64,000 bases of DNA from Oreocharis arfaki. Taxonomy: Eukaryota; Chordata; Aves; Passeriformes; Paramythiidae. Location: assembly GCA_013398015.1 (NCBI GenBank), contig VZRR01002859.1:310001-374000 (forward strand). The letters run 5' to 3'. The position numbers and the translations under genes were made by a program. The notes under the pieces were generated by a model. It did not search any database, was not told the DNA's origin, and saw only the letters and a program-made list of their open reading frames with translations. Below, in pieces: positions 1 to 14,342 of this stretch (position 1 is its first letter; every line of letters starts with the position of its first letter).

Positions 1-3000
1 TTTAGATTGTTTTTATTCTACACTCATGCTGCCAGATCAAGCATGATACACCCACAGCCTTTCTACACAGAGTATTTGGCTTATCGTGAAAGGCAGAAAA
101 AACAAAAACGAAAAAAAACAAGCCACAAAGCCAGAGCAGTGCAGTGAGGGGGAGTGCTGGAGCAGCCCGGAAGAGAACTCTGTCAAATACGTGCTTCCCA
201 CACTAGGTCTGCTGCACCCCTTCTGCTCCTTCCATTGGGAGAGATGGGACAGCTATGGCTGGAGGAGGAATGGTAATGAAAAGGAAAAGTATTTTAGTAC
301 AATATGATAGAAGACAAAAAGATAACCAATATGCTTTATGCTAAATATTAAATAGTGTGAAAAATGAAATGGAAACAATGGACAGTAACTTTTTCTCAGA
401 CTGTAAACATCCATGCTTTCCTGCTCTGAGGATAGTCTACTCATGCATTAGTACATTTGTGCTGGAACTACCTAGTAGTGCTTTTCAACTGTTCCCACGT
501 TGCCTAGGGTACAAAGTGAGTCCTGCAGAAGTTTTCTGTGCTGTTTCATTGAGTTTCCTTTGTGAGGGGAAAACTGCCCATTCTCCAACAAGGCAAAATA
601 CAATCTTTCTACCCATTTAGAAAGAAAAATAAGGGGAAAAAAGAAGCTTGATATGTAGGAAGTAAATAATGTAATCCATTTCTGCCCTCTAATTTGAAGC
701 TTTTAGGGACAAAAAAAAATGCTCATATAGCCAGTGACAATCAACAGTTTCTGCAACAAAATAGCCATGGGCTTCCAAACCCATGAGCTGATTATTGTAA
801 GAGTGCCAGTTATGCTTTCAGGTAAGAACACTTTTGATTTCTGGCCATATTTTTATTAGTAGGAACCTCTAAATTAACTAGAGAGAGAGCAGTATGTGTA
901 GGTAGCTGGTTCCCATCTTCCTTGGCTGCATGGTTGAATAAACACGCACACATTTAGCAGATAGCAGTGCTGGAGCTGAGAGGGTCTACGTACAGAAATG
1001 TGGGATGATTTGTAGGAAAAGGTTATGTCTTACTGCACAAGCTGAGGAAACAAAGAGTTGGGGGGAGATGGAGATGAGCTTTCAGGCATACAGAGCCATA
1101 TGAGTGAAGATTGGAAATGCTACTATAAGCTCAACCTAATTAGATCGATCAGTGAGGCAAGTTAGCATGCACTTATGTGATCATTTTAGTGTAGATTGGG
1201 TGGACAATTTTGAATAGCATCCCTAAATCATCTCCACTTACAGTACTGAATCCATGGCAAGGAATGAGCTCAGAACTCATACCATGTATTCCTGCAGACT
1301 AAAAGCAAACCAGAAGATTAACTGTAGGAGTGCATTTTAATACTTAGGGCCTTCTGTTTTGTGGACTGTACTAAAACGAATCTGAAGTAATCTTTAAAAT
1401 GCATATAGTATAGACTCTGAGTCCATTGCACCAATATTTTGTAGATCAGCTTCTACTAAACTACTTTGTAAGACAAATTTGCATATAAGTAGCTTGTTCC
1501 CATCATCTATTTTAGTTTTAGGCTTGCAGCCTCTGCTTCCAGACACATCTTACATGCCTTCAAATTTCCTAAATTTAGGGAAAATATTAGTTTGCATAAT
1601 AATCATAATCAAAATAATCATCATCTGCCTATAAACTTTGTCTTGCATTTTTGATTGCTTGAAAGGAATTCTTTCAAATTTTAGTGAAAAGCAGTGGTAG
1701 AGGGGTTAAAGATGTACTTTCACTAAAACATTGGCATTCTTCACTCTGTTCTGAGACATGCCAAGGTAAAGAAATGTGTGAATTATCTTTCACTAGTGTG
1801 AAACTAGCAAGAAAAAAGAAGACAATATGTTCAAAAAATCAGTTTCACAAGATTTGGAATCACAAGCTCTGAAAATCTTAACAGAAACCAAATGGTTTCT
1901 TTGTGGTGTTACTACAGTACAAGAATTTAGATTTCATGGGGATTATGCTATGTGTTTCTCTCTTAACATTGAATTTTTTACAGTTTAACCTTCACATTGA
2001 CTTTTGGGGATATTGAAACAATTATAGTTTTTCTATCGTGCTTTATCTTAAGTTTCTGATATGCATTCTCAGCTGTAACAGACTTCTTTTTTCTCAGGGA
2101 AAGATAATGAAGGTTATAGCAGAACTGAAAAAAGAACAGTTTTCATGAAGGACATATATTAGTGTGGACTAAGGGCATAATTGAAGTTGTTTTTGATGTA
2201 GTTGGAAACAGCCGAGTCTGAGACTGCTGTACGCACATGAAAGCTCTGTTTCTTACAGTTGTGCTTACTGCAACACTTTTCATTGCAGCAGTGAAGTACT
2301 GGCATATCTGAATTACTGAGATGTCTGAATTTTGCAGCAGAGACAGAAACCAGAATGAAAATTCAGTGGACATGGGATTCTGAGGTCATAGATCTCACTG
2401 TGCAAAAAAAACAGGAAGGGAAAAGTGTGTGTTTGCCTAAAGCTTGCCTTTGCTTCAGTATTGGGAATTGGAAATATCAATTGGAAATATTAAAATATTT
2501 TTACAGATCCTTAAAAGTATCCAAAGCATGTATGAGGGAATAGATACTCTGTACGTTGTGATTAGTTCTTGTGGGACACCACAAATGGGACACCATTTGA
2601 AAGACTAATCTGAAAGAGGAATATAATCTTAAATCAGTTTTAGCATACAAATACGTAGAAAGGCAAGAATGAAAATCCTGGAAGGATGAGTAACCAAGAC
2701 TAGTCAGGCGTTAGCTTCCCTCCCACTACGTACAAATGACAGGAGTCCATGCTTGGAGAAGTTATGTTTACTGAGACAGATGGCCTGGAAGCACGGAAAA
2801 TGCCTTGTTGCAGAGAGTTGTGGTAGCATCAGATGCAATTGAAACAAGTCAAGGAAGGATGTTGCCAAAATTTTGTGTGGAAAAGGTGTGGGATCGGACA
2901 ATGTCTTAAGTCCTAGAACATAAAAATATTAAGTACTCTAGACAGGAAAACATCTGACACCAAAATCAAAGCAGAAGCAATAACATTCCGTTAGATCAAT

Positions 3001-4400
3001 AAGGCAATCCAGGGTGACTCCTCAAAGATGAATTAGATCCAGGTACAATTTTTTTTAAAACTCTGTTGATTAAATTAAAAAAGGGGAAAACAAACAAAAA
3101 AATCAAACAAAAAAAGCTTTCTTACAGTGAATAACAGCCAAGCAGTAATTTACAAATTCTAGAGAATTTTGATGGGGAAAGAATCCTGCAAAGCAGGGAT
3201 TGATGACAACTCATGAACTTCCATACATAAAGTACAAGAAATCAGCTCTATACAACCAGAAGTAAGAAGTCATTTTCAGAGGAAATTGCTCTGTCCTGGC
3301 AAAGCTGTGATTTGATATCCATGAAAGACCGTTACTGTAGAATCAGAAAATAGTGTTACCCCATATTGACTAATCATTATGGTGGTTGTAAAACAACTGC
3401 ACAGCAAATTATAGATCTACAAACAACTGAAGGTACTGAAACGGACACTGCTGTCAGTGTCTCCTTCATATATTGATGATAATCTTGTGTGACCTTTCCA
3501 GAGAGGGAATATTTATATCCTGTGGAGTCATAAATCTGGCACCTGACATTTAGTTTTTGCACATAGAGCTGGATGAAATGTTCAGTACACTGATGTCTTT
3601 GCAATGCTATTTTGTCACTACAGATGGCTCTGCACAAGCACAGAGGGAAAGAAAAATTCTGGTATCTTTATGAGGATATCAACATCCATCCCGGAGAGGT
3701 TCAGTGGGATGAAAACATTTTAACTACCATCCTTCGCATACGTGTCATAAGCGGTGACAGTGAGGCAGAAAACAGCTAAGGATGGTAATACAAAGAGGGA
3801 AGGACAAAGAACTAAAATTAGAGAACCTTTCTTCTTAAGATACTAGGATTTGGTATCCTGTTTATCAGAATGAAGAAAGTGAAGTCTGATTCTAGTGGGT
3901 TAGGGCAGATAAAAATAATGCCTGCCTCAAAAGTGGAAGCAGAGAACAGTACAGAGATATTATGACACCTGTCTAAATTTTGGCCTCATTTGTGGGCAAG
4001 AGAATGTAGATCAGTATCTGGGCAAGAATACAGAATAACAGAATAACACGGAGTATTTGAAAACACGAGATACGTGGACAATCCCATTACATTCCTTCTC
4101 TGAGCTGCTGGACAGCCGAAAACATGGAAAGAATACTGATGGCAGGCAAGTTAAAAGAATAACCAGATGTTTGTGGGACTTTAGTTTTTAGTGGGATTGA
4201 ATGCCTCTATGTCTGTACCCAAATATAGAAAGAGCTTTTGGCTTAATCATTAGGGATGAAGTGGTACTACCAGCTTAGCAGTGGTTATCCTGCTGTTAAA
4301 ATTGAACTCTCAAATTACAAATGTTCATTAGTGAGAACTATAGGCAAAGCCTCCAAACTGTTGACATAGTATGCTGCTATATCCCAGTGCTGGGAGATTT
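1..4400. other. Unique AT-rich noncoding DNA
   Basis: No recognisable gene or repeat family was seen here. All open frames are under 90 codons, unrelated to any protein I recognise, and several overlap on opposite strands. The only small structure noted is a 10-bp direct repeat (tgggacacca) at 2572-2581 and 2586-2595, a 14-bp-period duplication. Confidence 0.6.
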
Positions 4401-4465
4401 AGAATCAAAGAACCATAGAATATCATGATGACCTGTGTCTTTATGATAGTTGGTCTACACCCTCA
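4401..4465 (-). mobile_element. CR1: Short CR1 LINE 3'-tail fragment
   Basis: The start (agaatcaaagaaccatagaa) matches the reverse complement of the CR1 3' tail, which in this orientation reads as runs of AGAATCATAG/ACCATAGAATATC. The sequence after it is too diverged to follow, so only the tail and a few tens of bases are supported. It is an old or truncated copy. Confidence 0.45.
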
Positions 4466-5789
4466 ACATTACTGGACAATGTTAAACTGCTAAAAAGGTT
4501 GCTGTGCATCATCCTGATTTAATCAATTTTTCAGTTTTAAAAAATAAGCAATAAGAACTCAAAATAGCTATTGAGTGACACAACTGATTAGCACAGCAGG
4601 CATAAGTCATGTAGAGCAGAATATGCAAAAGGTGTATTATATTTTTGGAACACAGAGCTGTACCTCTGGGACATCTTAATCAGGAGCTATTGCAAAAGGA
4701 TATATGTCCCACTGGGATTTGCAGTTTCTGCTAATAGATTCAAGAAGGTTAGGATGAATGTGTGCAACAGTTTTTGATAGATTTTTTTGAAAAAAAAAAA
4801 AATAAAAGAAAGCTTTATGGTAGTCGAGTTGCAGAAGGGAAAACCAGGAAAAGACAAATATATTAGAGATTCAAAGGGATCTGTTACAGCTGAATGTTTT
4901 AGGAACTGGACAGCAGATCTACCCAATAACCAATAGAAACACGCAAGTGATTTCAAGCGAATGACCAACATTTGGTTTTGTTAGGGTCAGAGAAAGCCTC
5001 AAGTTTGAATAAAAGAATTGAGAACTGTATTGTGGTATTGATTAATGAGATGTAGACAAAATAATCGCTGGGAATCCATCACCATATTGCTCCTCTCCTC
5101 ACAGATTAGTTTTGATACATATTCTTCAAGTTTGGAAGAGAATGAAATGTTGCCACATAGCAGTGTTGAGTGCAGTCAGAAATAGTACAGCAGAAAATCA
5201 CGTGAAAGTAAACTGAAGTAAAAAAAAAAAACAAAACCCACAAACATTCTCTGGCTTGTATATGTGTTCTTGGGTTGAAAACAGAACATGGGGAATGGAT
5301 GCCGGTAAGGAAGTCAGACCTCAGGTTTCTGAAGCGAAAGTATTTGGAAGAAGGTCAAAAGTCAAAATGTGAGTACAGCAGGAGCAAAAACAATCTAGTC
5401 ATTTAATGGCAACTTTGCCATATTTTGGGGAAGGGAGGGAAGTCTTAGAATCATTCACCTGTGTCTGATCCCTGAAGCTCAAGGAACAGAGCACTTTTGC
5501 TGTAGTCCTGAGTCATCTTAAACTCTGTGTTGAATATTTGATCATGTAACATGTGGTTGAAAAAACCCAAAAATCAACAAACGCTTTAAAAATTTTAAAT
5601 GCTTAAAGTCTCTAATGGCTGAATCAAAACTGTCAGCTTGCAAAATATCAAGTGTTTCAGGCTTTTACAGGCAGCAGAAAGGGTTTAGCAAATGGTAGCA
5701 ATCAGTTTCAAAGTCTCAAGGTAGCCCTTAGGGAAATAACTCGTGTACACTGAGGTGTTTGTAATAGGTTACTTAATAATGACAAAATG
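4466..5789. other. Unique noncoding DNA
   Basis: No gene or repeat was recognised. There are two short A-runs (13 A at 4790-4802 and about 12 A at 5220-5231). Neither follows a recognisable retroposed sequence, so they are treated as simple homopolymers. Confidence 0.55.
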
Positions 5790-6680
5790 TTGTCAATGAC
5801 ATTAAAAAAATTATTTTCTTAGGGAACATCTTATCCTGGGTTATGGATATGAGTGTTTCAGGGCTATGACATAGTTATTCAGAAACACCTCTTTGGGCTT
5901 TGGGGGATTTTTAAATCTCAAATCATCATCATCCTCCTAATAATTTATCTTAAAGTTTCCAGAAAACACTTTATAATTCAAAATCAATTATAGATAATTT
6001 TTAAAGTATTTTTTAAAAATAATATATGCTGAAGCTATATAATGCAGTAGATATTAATTAAGACATAAAATGGTAATGTTTGTACACAGCATTATTGAAG
6101 AAATGTTTTTAGGCATTTAGATAAATTACAAATGTACCAGAATATTTTATTAATGTACGAGAGAACTGAAAGCTTGCTGTGACAGACTTTTCTTCTTTCT
6201 TTGTCCTCAAATTAAATGAACATTTATGTTTTAAATCATGGCCTGATACAGTCTAAATGGTTGAATGCAGCAGAAGAACTCTTAATTAATGCCTGCATTT
6301 ATTAGCAATTTTTAACTAAAATGCACTGCAATTTGTAAAAATGATTATAAATCACTTGAGTGTATACTCTGCATTTGGCAGAATGAAAATGCACTTAACT
6401 TTCAGTGATGATCAATTTTTAAAATAGTTTGTTCTACTTTAAAGCCCAATGTTATGGACATTTTCAACCTATTGCCTCATTAACTACATTCATATTAAAA
6501 TATCACTCCATTTCAAATGAGAAGATAATTATAATACCTTGAAGCAAATGAGATGTTATTGCAATAATTAAATCTGAAATGAGATGCAGATAGTTTGGAC
6601 CTGCTGCTTTGCTGGCTCTGTAGTACTGAATACTGTTTCCATTGGTCACACTGAATTACGACATTGCATACCAATAACAG
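5790..6680. promoter_or_regulatory. Candidate conserved noncoding block, TAATTA-rich
   Basis: This is repeat-free, strongly AT-rich sequence without long homopolymers. It carries four TAATTA homeodomain core sites between 6050 and 6575 (about 6055-6060, 6283-6288, 6526-6531 and 6565-6570). In vertebrate gene deserts such complex AT-rich blocks are often conserved developmental enhancers. That step is inference, because conservation cannot be seen in a single sequence. AT-rich composition alone raises the expected number of TAATTA sites. Confidence 0.25.
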
Positions 6681-7499
6681 TGTAATACCTGATAGATTAA
6701 AATTGCTCTTACAGGCTACAAGATGAGAGTTTATTTACCACTGGACACTTTCTTCACCATTTACTATACATTACTTGTTTTCCCATGCAGCTTTTCAGTT
6801 CTATACTCGCTTTCTGCATAGAAGAGGGAAAAGAAGAAGGATGTTGTAAAGTTCGTCCTCTTTCTTTAATTTCTATAATCATGGTGATGCCACTCTGCCT
6901 TTAGTAGCTGAGACTGTAGAAAAAGTCAAGGAGAAAGTCACTTACTATAGACTGTTCCCACTGTACTCTCTCAAGACTGAACATACTAATCATGTCTAGC
7001 TGAGGAAGAAGTATTTACTGCCTTTTTTTCCCCCAGCTCTTAGAGAGAGGAGGGTGGGGTTCAGAGTCAGGGCCATCTCTATGGAAGAACAGCAATCTAA
7101 AATTTTTTATAATCAATTGATCTCATAAACCATAAATTTTTCAGTTCCTTTTGTCCATATTCTGTCTGTGTATGGCTCCTGCTTTCAGGAGAGGAAGCAA
7201 CAGAAGATATTTTGCAGTTGAACTTGAGGAAGGGAATTTATCTTTAGGAAAAAACTGCAGCCACCGTTTTTTATCCTTTTTCTTATACAGCATTAAGTTA
7301 TATTAAAATTTACGGACAGCCAAGTTATATTCTGTACATTAGTTGTTGATTGTAATTTTAGTGCTCCTGATCAGCATTAATAAAGACACTATCGGGTTAT
7401 TTTGCCATCTTATTTCACACATATCCTCATATCCGTATTTGTAAATGAAAATCTTACAAGTTGTAGTACTAAACACTGCAGTGATTTGCAATAGATAAT
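6681..7499. other. Unique noncoding DNA
   Basis: No gene, repeat family or clear regulatory motif was recognised. The composition resembles the flanking sequence. Confidence 0.55.
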
Positions 7500-8010
7500 C
7501 CTAACCTTATTTTTTTATATGACTGGTTGTTTAACTTGTACCACATAAAGAGCAGATACACCGAATAGAAAAGAAAACAAATATTTAATATTTCTTGTTT
7601 TGTATATACCGCATTGCTGGATGTCTTCCAGCATTATCTTTTGATGCTGAGAGCATTATTGTTTACATAAAAGGTTAAAAAAAGCCCAAAAAAACCCAAA
7701 CCCTGCAAAAATTACAAGCAGAGATTAAATGGACAATGCAGAAGGGGATTTTCAGCAACATGATTTCCATTTGGCAGAAGGCTGTTGCCTTAACAAAAGA
7801 TGTGATTTTCTCCAGAGGCAGTTTGCCATAAAATCAATGTTTGTTAAAGTTTTATCCCAGTTTATGAATCTCAATTCATGGCAGAGCTGTGAATATGCAG
7901 GTGGTATAGAAACCGCATGTATTACATTTATACTGCTTAAACTAATAGGCAATCTGGTAACTATCAAAGGAGAATTCATATCAGGTAGGCAAGTGCAGCA
8001 CGTCTGAGTT
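7500..8010. other. Unclassified block open on both strands
   Basis: Overlapping frames are open on both strands (92 codons on + at 7729-8007, 94 codons on - at 7752-8036). Neither peptide has a recognisable domain, a splice-site setting or a family resemblance. The block is repeat-free and of mixed composition, so it could be conserved noncoding sequence. It could also be a chance low-stop stretch, which I consider more likely. Confidence 0.25.
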
Positions 8011-8660
8011 CCCTGGTGGCACAGCATAAATGGCACATTGAGACATCACCGAGAATTACCTCTCACGTTAGAAGCCAGTTCCTCTAGGTTTAAGGCTGTA
8101 TCTAGGCAATCCAAACACCCCCTGCTCAGCAGCTGCCTAACCTGGGAAGCGCTTGAAAGCTATTACGTGGCTTTCTGCTTGGCGATAAAAGTCCCCTGCA
8201 GCTGGTCTGCAGCAGTGCTCTGCTCCTGATGAAACACCAGTGCCCAGCACAGCCACGCATTCTCTTTCCACCCCGGGTTCACCAGGGCCAGGGGGTGGGC
8301 AGAGGACAGCTCTCCTTGGCCTCCCAGCATGATGGCACCCCTCTTTAAATTCACCTGCATCTGGTTTCATGTTGTAAGTAGATTCGGAGAGAAAGGAGAG
8401 TTAACTATGCCCATGCTAAAGCAAAAGGATAAAATTTACAGTGATCAAAGGACTCCAGGGCTGAAGACACATCCAGAGGAAATCTGGTCATGGCAGCATG
8501 GAGCTTGTTCTGCTGTGTTTTCCCCCCACCCTGGAGAGCAAGGCTGCTTTCTGGAGTGACTGCAGCATTACTGAAAGGAGGAGCACAGGAGAAAGCACAG
8601 GACCATGTGCCTGGTTGTTTGGGATGTGTTTGGAAATGTCCGCAGACCATTTTGTCTTCT
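8011..8660. other. Locally GC-richer patch, no gene recognised
   Basis: This stretch is visibly richer in G+C than the rest of the window (for example around 8200-8340) and contains scattered CpGs, including AAGCGCTT near 8147 and CCCCGGG near 8271. Several overlapping frames of 62-81 codons lie on both strands, which is typical of GC-rich noncoding DNA. None gives a recognisable protein. CpG density is too low to call a CpG-island promoter. Confidence 0.35.
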
Positions 8661-11600
8661 GCTGCTTTCGATGTCTGAGAGTACTTGTTTAGGAAATCCC
8701 ACTTTTATTTCCATTTATGCATGGATAATTGTAATTGTTCTAATCGAAGCCAAGTGCAGGCAGTGACATGTTCCAGTTACATAGGAATATGTGCTTAGAT
8801 GTCATTTATTTTATTCTTTGTAGTAATTTTATGGAGTGTCTTCTGGTTTCTTTAGGTCCAATGGTGTAGATGTGACAGATTATCATGATACTGTGCAAGG
8901 CTACAGACTTTGTTTCCTTGTCTCCCTTTTTACTGCCACAGATCTCATCTTTCACCATGTTGCTACAGGTTTAACAAAAAAAAACTCCAACAAAACAAAA
9001 CCCCTAAACAAACAAAAAAAAGGAGAGAGAACAAAAGAAAGCTCCTGTATGTCTAAAACCTTGGAATCACTTCGTGGAAAGTCAGTGCAATGGAATTACT
9101 CCTGAGTAGACTGAGACACCTTTTCTCAGCACCAGGTCAGGCACACAAACAAGGAGGAACACAAGTAGGAGATCAAACACCTGCAGTCAGCACTTTTACC
9201 GGCTGGTGCAGGAGAGTCTTCTCCACAGTGGCTTTTTTCAATAAACCCTTGTGAAGCTGTTAGCTCTCCTCTACCACTCCTGGAGATGCTCAGCAGGTGG
9301 CTCTGGAAGCTCAAACACACTTCACAGTTTCAGTGTCTGAGTGATTTTGCAGTTTCAAACATCCAGGAACCTTTCATTAGATTTAACTGTGTTTTTAGAG
9401 GCAGGGTCAGCATAAAGATTTTTTTCACTAACTGGAGAGCTTAATTGGATAATCCTTAAATGATGAAATACATAACAGACTGAAAGAGCTCTCTGAAGTC
9501 AAGTGTTATTATTTTATCCTGTGATATGATGTGAGTATTGAAATTTCAGATTTTAGGGTGCAGGTAAAATTACAGGACTCTCCCAGGGAGCCTGTACTCC
9601 TTTATTTGCAGTATATAAATAACTTGCATTGATTGGAAAGGGGTGGTAGCAAACCTCTGCAGGTTGTCTTTTGATTCAGATATCTTTGAAACTGCTTCTT
9701 CTTGGACCTTAAAAATCTCAAGGCATCCAACTTTGAGGCCTGCCACCTTTTTGAACACAGACTGAAGTAAGTGTGTTTGCAGTGAACAATCAAACTTGCA
9801 TGTATTTATTGGTATTTTTAATAAAATATGAATGTTTGAATTGTTTTATAATTTTAATTCTGCCTAAAGGGTAAGATTTCAAAAATTACATCTTCTGAGG
9901 TTATTTCTTAGAGCTGTTTCTGTGGCCCAAACATATAGGGCCAGGTAGAAAGCATAAAAGGAATAAAAGCACACTTTCCAAAACTACAAAACTGATAATG
10001 AAATATTAAAAGTTCAAAGCCCACAAAACATTCTTTTTATACTATACTTTTCATAATTTCAGTCTAGCATGAAGTAGGAAAATGAGGATCAGAACTGAGT
10101 TCCTAAAGGAGTTCTGGCTGTGATAACTGGTCTTTTAGTGAGAAATGGTTATGACAATAAGGCATCTTGCATTTATTCTGATGTGCCACACATCATGAAA
10201 GTTTTGATAGTTCGTGTATCTATTTATGTTATTTCTTTAACTCACAGTTGGCTCATCTGCATTGCTCCAAAATTTATGTCTTAAACAGCTCATAAATTAG
10301 AATCACAGAGAGTTCCCTCAGTGAAAAATCAAGTGTAAATGATTATTACTTTATAAAATAGGATTTACATCTGTTATCATATGCCTGATACTCTCAGAAA
10401 GTAACCAGAAGGGCCTCTCAATTGTAAGCCAGCCTTTCCTGTTCCTCTTTCCTCCTCCTCTTAGTTCTGGCATCCTTATCCTACTAATCTGGCAGAGACA
10501 TGTTGCAATAAAATGAAATTTCAAAGTAAGTTACATTAGGACTGAAATGTACCAGTTATCAATGACAGGAAGGGTGCTTGGACCGAGTTTGGCATCCTAG
10601 CTTGTATCCACATAGTTTGAAGGTCTGGACTCTGGCGTGGATGTTGTCACCCAGACTTCTCTACAGAAAATAATTGTCCCGAGTCAGAATGTACAAACAA
10701 TAATCTACGTAGTGTGAGTGGCAGCAACATTAAACTCACGCTGCAGAAGTGTAAAGACTAACTTCACAGTATGGAGACACCTAACAGAGCCTTACTGACT
10801 AACTTCATAGAACTTCTGAGGCTCAGTAAGCATTTCATAAGTCTGTTGTGTATTCACAGTGTCAATTTTCATTTTAAATATTATTAAAACTTTTGAAAAT
10901 TAATAACACTTTACCTGTTGTGGTTTGTAAATGAACAGAATTGTTTTACTTTGGGTTCTAAATGAAGCTTCATGGATGCAAAGAACATGGCAAAAATGTT
11001 ACTCAGAATTTAATGTCTCGGAATACCCCATGAAGCAAGAAATAACCAAATTTTTGTTTATAAGTTTGAAATCTATATTCCCTGTTAAACATCTTTACCT
11101 TTTGAAAGCTATCCAGTATGAAACAGTTGTCTACAGTGTTTTTCTTATGGAATTTTTTTTGTTTGTTTTTTTGCTTGATTTGTAATAATTCCTTTTTTTC
11201 TTCCTTAAAATGAAAACAGTAATTCATATAAGGAAGTATGCTCTGTATATGTGGGGAAAAAAAACCCAACAGCTAAAAAAGAAAATCTCTCTTCACATAT
11301 CAAATGCCCTTTGGCCATTGGTAATTGATTACTTTATTCCAGTCTTAGTCCTTTCTACTAAAGTCTTCTTTCACTAGCTATTTCATCAACCGGTTTTTAC
11401 TGTCACCTTCTGTTCTTGTTTCAGTGACTTTGTTTTTTTCAGCTGAACCTCTTACTGTTCAGGATACAGCTGCTTTTTTGTTTGTTTGTTTTCAGTTCTG
11501 AGACTGATAAAAGCATATTAAGGTTAATGAATGCAAAAATTCTCCATCAGTTTCTGGAGATGAGAATGTCGGAGGTTCAAACTGGGTAAGCTCCCTAGTA

Positions 11601-14203
11601 ACAGAGACATAATAAACAACATTCAGAATAATATAATCTGGGGTTGAAGTCAGTAATGATAAATTCATTGCAGTGCTTTAAGGTGTAATCTTCTTCTTTC
11701 CACTAGCCTAGATTTCTTTCCTTTCTCCATCCTATTTCAAGTTATTTGTACTTCGCTATGCATTAGTAAATTGTGACAGTACCAGTTCTTATTGCTACCT
11801 TTGTATTAATGTGATTTGAAGCCATTGTCATCTCTCAACAGGTTGCTCTGGAACCTTAAAATATGGAAATATTGAAATCTTGATGGCCATAGCTGCTTGC
11901 ATGATTTGAATGCATCAAATTATGCCAGCTCCCTGGCTGGCCTATGATTCAGTAGCCTCTATATGCAGAAATAGAGTAGCATTTTGAATAAAATAAATTA
12001 TTGGGGGTTTTTTTCTGGGAGGGTCCTCTGAAGCAGTGTTGCAGCAATGTGGTTTTGTGGGATATGTATTGATGTGTTTAGACCTGTTAGCCTCAGCTGA
12101 AAGCTTCATTTAAAAACAAGAGCTTTCTTAATCGTCTTAAAAAAGGTACTCCATCTCTGTCTAGATATGTCTGATGCCACTATCCCTGCTTTCCCTGCTC
12201 TAGTATTTAATAATTATTATTGCTCAATTCTCAGAAATGTAGTGGTCTGATTAAAAATAGAGAGAAGTAAAATGACAGTACAGGAAGGCAGGAATCAGAG
12301 AAGCCGAGTTCTATGCCCTAATGCATTTTTGTGTCCTGCTAGTAAAACTGTAGTGGTGTAAAGCCAGTTCAGCACCCTCAGAAGGATTTACATGATAAAA
12401 CTGCTGAAGGCTGCCTGCCTACCAGATTATTGATACCACCGCATGGCTACAGATTTACCACCAGGGTACTTTTTCTTTCCTTGTGTTATGCAACCTTTTT
12501 TCACAGTTTGCAGTGAGTAACTCACAGTGGCTTACAGAGGTTAGTGTTCGGTGGTGTACAGTCAGAGTCATCTGTGGGCCAAAGTCCTGAAATTTGGAAA
12601 GCCTTTTTACATTGATCTAAGCCTTTTACCTTATATATGGCTGCTGGACCAGGAATGAAAAATGTTAATGCTTGTGTCAGTATAATCCATGAAAACAGCA
12701 TTTTCCTAAATGCATGGTCCATTACGCTCCTGGCCAAGCTGGAAAAAGCAAGAATTAAGTGGGTCTTCCCCTCCTGTGACATTCTAGAAGACCCCTTTCA
12801 AGACTAAAATGAAATTAAGCTTAAGATGTGCACTGATGTAGCCATACATTGCCATTTAAAAAGGAAAAATTTTGGCTTTACTTTGAGCAAACATTTCAGT
12901 ATGGAAAAATAAAGGCGTGCTTTTACTGGCCTTATTTGTCTTTTGCCTCACTGTCAACAGCTGCACTGTACCTTTTGTTGCTTGTTTGTTTGAGTATAAA
13001 TACACTGTGAAGACATATGCCTCAGAGTAAAGATCTGTCATTAATTGTCTAATTTCACTTATGTTTATACACTAATCTCAGTTAAACAAATGCTGCATGG
13101 AAGGATTTTTCTTTCATTTTACTTAGAGGCTGTCCCTGTTATGGATGATAGGATACACATCCCATTTCTTCTTCCTGTTGTCCAGGCTGACAGCATTCTC
13201 TACCTAACTTTCTAGCAAACATCTTTTTCTTGGTACTTAGTAATTCATTGCAGTATGTACAGCTTTAATTTATTAGAGATGGAATGGATGAACACAGGAA
13301 ATATTTTTGAAGAAGGAATAAGAGTCATGATAGCTTAAACTAGGAAAGAAAAATTTAATTATTGACATTTTTATTTTCTTAAAATGAAGATTGGAAAAGT
13401 CAGCTGGTTATGACAATCTGTTCTTCATCATTTGAGGCATTTCTAAGATAGACTGATTCAGCTCCCTGTGATCCTTTACCACTCAAGTATGATACCCTAA
13501 CCTTGAGATAGAAGACATTTTAACCATGAAAAAATTGTTTTACTGTCTCAGAGTAGGGTAAAAAAATTGAATGGAATTCTGTATAAAAGCCTGTACACTG
13601 GTCCAGGATCAGGTCAATGCCAGATCAGCTTTCCACCTCTTTGTAACCTGGGGACACAGAAAAGGCACATCTGATTTTGAAAGGCTCTTGAATCCTCTGG
13701 CCTTGTATGAGCCAGTCTGAGTCTTTTACTGCAGTGCAAGTAATTGTCAAATACAGTCATTTGAACTAACAAGAAAAAACCAAAATGTCTTACTGTGTTT
13801 TATCAATACAATTTAATGGATAAGATTGCTTTTGTCTGGTTGAGAGGCACACCTGAATAGACAGAGTTAGGTTTATTTGATTTAGCTTTTTTGTGTCATT
13901 TTGTAGCAGTTTGACAGCAGTGTCAGTCCATGCTGACAGGCACATGGGGCTTCAAGAATACAAGAGTAGCAATAAAGTATCAGGGGTGCCTCAAAATTGA
14001 CTGTGACATGGCTAGTTGTGGCTGTCAAAGGAAAAGATCTAACTTGGTAGTGCTTAGAAGCAATGATGTTTGATTTGAATTCTCAAGAATTTGGATTATG
14101 AGAATAAGCAACAATAATGACAGGGCATATATGTAGTACATAATATTGAACTAGGATGCATATAAGTTTGTAACTGCATTATTTATGTTTCACCAAACAT
14201 GTT
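8661..14203. other. Unique noncoding DNA
   Basis: No coding region or repeat family was recognised over about 5.5 kb. Low-complexity patches occur at about 8975-9020 (A-rich with AAAC units) and about 11475-11492 (TTTG units). The longest frames (84-89 codons) are unrelated to known proteins. Confidence 0.55.
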
Positions 14204-14342
14204 GCCTGGAAACATTCAAAGGCATCCTGGATGGAGCTCTGAGGAGCCTGATCTGGTTGAAGATGTCCCCGCAGGGTTGGGCTAGTTTACCCTTAAAAAT
14301 CTCTTCCATCCCAAACTATTCTATGATTCTGTAATTCTGTGT
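14204..14342 (+). mobile_element. CR1: CR1 LINE 3' end, 5'-truncated
   Basis: The sequence runs in the sense orientation of the CR1 3' UTR. It starts with the CCTGG..ACATTCAA..GGATGGAGCTCTGAG block, followed by a GATCTGGTTGAAGATGTCCC block and a CTTCCATCCCAAACTATTC block. It ends in three diverged copies of the 8-bp tail (attctatg, attctgta, attctgtg) at 14319-14342. This is the usual 5'-truncated, tail-complete form left by target-primed reverse transcription. The copy is noncoding and moderately diverged, with one internal deletion near the GCAGGG segment. Confidence 0.9.
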
